From NCBI GenBank assembly GCA_900550625.1, contig URSW01000098.1, forward strand, positions 1-6,568: a stretch of DNA of 6,568 nt, given 5' to 3'. Source of the DNA: an uncultured Eubacteriales bacterium (GTDB lineage Bacteria > Bacillota > Clostridia > Oscillospirales > CAG-272). Below are positions 5,325 to 6,568 of the stretch, piece by piece. Under the pieces are notes generated by a model. The model was not told the origin of the DNA, searched no databases, and saw only the letters and a program-made list of their open reading frames with translations. The translations under genes and the position numbers were made by a program. Each line of letters begins with the position of its first letter. Position 1 is the first letter of the stretch.

Positions 5325-6481
5325 GAAACGTATATCTTGACAATGCCGCAACAACGGCGCCGTCCGCCCGCCGATGGCATGACCTCGCTGTGGGCAAATC
5401 CTTCATCCGTATATTCCATCGGCAACGATACCGCAAAGGCGCTTGCAAAAGCCCGCCGCGAGGTCGCCGAGGGATTCGGTGCGGGATACGCCGACGGAAG
5501 CGTGATCTTCACCGGATCCGGCACTGAGGCAAACAATTTTGCGATCTTCGGTTCCGTATACGCGAAAAAGAGGAAGAGCGGGAGCGGCGGAACGCGCGGC
5601 GCCGTGCTCATCACGGACAGCGAACATCCGTCGACCTTTGCGCAAAGAGGCTCTGCGAGGACGGATTCGCCGTGATACGCATTCCGACCGCTGGCGGTGC
5701 AATCGACACCGAAGCGCTGAAAAGCGCGCTGACGCCGGATGTCATTCTTGCATCGTTCATGCTTGCAAACAACGAGACCGGTGCGCTTTACGACGTAAAA
5801 AGCGCCGCGGCGGCGGTAAGAAAAGCCGCGCCCGGCGCTCTGATCCACACGGATGCCGTTCAGGCATTCATGAAAGCGGACACCTCACCGCGAAAGCTCG
5901 GTGTCGATATGATATCGGCAAGCGCGCACAAAATCGGCGCACTGAAGGGCGTCGGCGCGCTGTGGGTAAGAAACGATATTCTCAAGTCGAAGAAGCTCAT
6001 ACCGTACCTCATCGGAGGCGGTCAGGAAGATACGATGAGATCGGGCACCGAAAATATGCCGGGAATTCTCGCTTTCGCCGCCGCTGTCGAAGAAGCGCGT
6101 GCCGCCAAGGATGAGCGCGCGGCGCACATCGACGGTCTTTGTGCTTACCTTCTTTCGCGCGTCTCCGAACGTCTTCCCGACGTGCGCGCAAACCTGCCGA
6201 AGGTTCATCTTCCATATGTCGTCAGTCTCACGCTCCCCGGAATCCGGAGCGAAACGGCGCTCAATTTCCTGTCCTCGAAGGGGATCTTCGTGTCTGCCGG
6301 TTCCGCCTGCTCCGCGCGCTCCGGCAAGCCTTCGCACGTCCTTTCCGCGTTCGGTCTGACCGAGCGAGAGGCGGATTCAACGCTCCGCATAAGCTTTTCG
6401 CATAACAACACCACGGAAGATATCGACATCCTCTGCGACGCGCTCGCCGAGGGAATTTCTTCGCTCGCCCGAATGAGATGA
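5321..6481 (+). pseudogene. NifS/IscS-type cysteine desulfurase, broken by two frameshifts
   Basis: The intact family takes sulfur from cysteine on a PLP cofactor for Fe-S clusters and thiolated tRNA. Three frames together spell nearly the whole enzyme. Frame one (5321-5365) gives MRNVYLDNAATTAPS. Frame two (from about 5379 to 5642) gives MTSLWANPSSVYSIG, FTGSGTEANNFAIFG and TDSEHPSTFA. Frame three (from 5642) gives AKRLCEDGFAVIRIP and the rest. The PLP-binding Lys is in SASAHK (codon 5930-5932), the catalytic Cys in SAGSACSARSGKPSHVL (codon 6308-6310), and LANNETG, HTDAVQ and MRSGTEN are intact. The first break is a shortfall of about 17 bases against the usual spacing between the PS and NPSS motifs. 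The second looks like a one-base loss near 5640-5645. Unshifted reading stops after 68 codons. The gene overlaps its neighbours by four bases on both sides. A recent pseudogene is favoured, but sequencing error could explain the second break. A shortened protein from the GTG at 5672 would lack the N-terminal PLP region. Confidence 0.82.
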
Positions 6482-6568
6482 AGGATGTAATAATAGGCTC
6501 TGCCGTCGCGCGAAACGGGCTTTTTCTCGCGCCTATGGCTGGATTCACCGATGCACCCTTCCGCGCGC
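6478..6568 (+). CDS. dus: tRNA-dihydrouridine synthase, first 30 residues (runs off right edge)
   Basis: The visible residues include GLFLAPMAGFTDAPFRA, the N-terminal FMN-binding strand typical of the Dus family (pattern LAPMAGVTDxPFR). These flavoenzymes reduce specific uridines in tRNA to dihydrouridine in the cytoplasm. The start ATG overlaps the TGA of the desulfurase frame (ATGA, 6478-6481) and has no clear ribosome binding site, so it probably relied on translation of the gene before. Frameshifts upstream may therefore lower its expression unless ribosomes re-enter, for example at the GTG at 5672. The subfamily (DusA, B or C) cannot be settled from 30 residues; DusB-like is usual in this group of bacteria. 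Confidence 0.85.
   Translation, partial: MKDVIIGSAVARNGLFLAPMAGFTDAPFRA

Noticed and set aside
5234..5848. A 204-codon minus-strand frame across the desulfurase region
   Set aside because: Its translation matches no family, and the plus strand there encodes clear desulfurase motifs in the shifted frames.
5321..6481. Programmed frameshifting as the explanation for the split desulfurase
   Set aside because: No slippery heptamer with a downstream structure was seen at either break, and the first break involves missing codons, which recoding would not restore.

Overview
The window comes from an anaerobic, endospore-forming member of the Firmicutes, most likely the class Clostridia. The evidence is a spore-coat morphogenesis ATPase gene (spoIVA), an oxygen-sensitive glycyl radical enzyme, a MazF toxin of the Bacillus/Clostridium type, and strong AGGAGG-like ribosome binding sites. 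By eye the base composition is moderately GC-rich. Genus cannot be read from this sequence.

Layout. 1-573 (minus) is the 5' part of spoIVA, which runs off the left edge. Divergent from it, 812-1162 (plus) encodes a stand-alone MazF endoribonuclease followed by a clear terminator. 1332-1787 (plus) is a GNAT acetyltransferase with its own promoter. 1858-2190 (minus) is the remnant of an aldo/keto reductase gene, with three in-frame stops and a large internal deletion. A strong hairpin terminator at 2229-2263 closes the 765-residue glycyl radical enzyme gene at 2270-4567 (minus). That gene has a near-consensus housekeeping promoter at 4631-4659. Back to back with it, a second good promoter at 4728-4756 drives a plus-strand operon: a PsbP-like lipoprotein (4791-5324), a NifS/IscS-type cysteine desulfurase reading frame broken by two frameshifts (5321-6481), and the start of a tRNA-dihydrouridine synthase gene (6478 to the right edge). 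Both junctions in this operon are 4-base ATGA overlaps.

How it fits together. The window looks like ordinary chromosome with a mix of housekeeping, sporulation and metabolic genes, not a mobile island. No insertion sequence, CRISPR array, tRNA or rRNA was seen. The best candidate for new biology is the glycyl radical enzyme. It has all the family's catalytic motifs, but its active-site loop reads Gly-Cys-Gln-Glu and no activase gene or pathway partner lies beside it, so its substrate is unassigned. The other notable theme is gene decay: two enzyme genes are broken, one old and deeply eroded (aldo/keto reductase), one recent and nearly complete (cysteine desulfurase).
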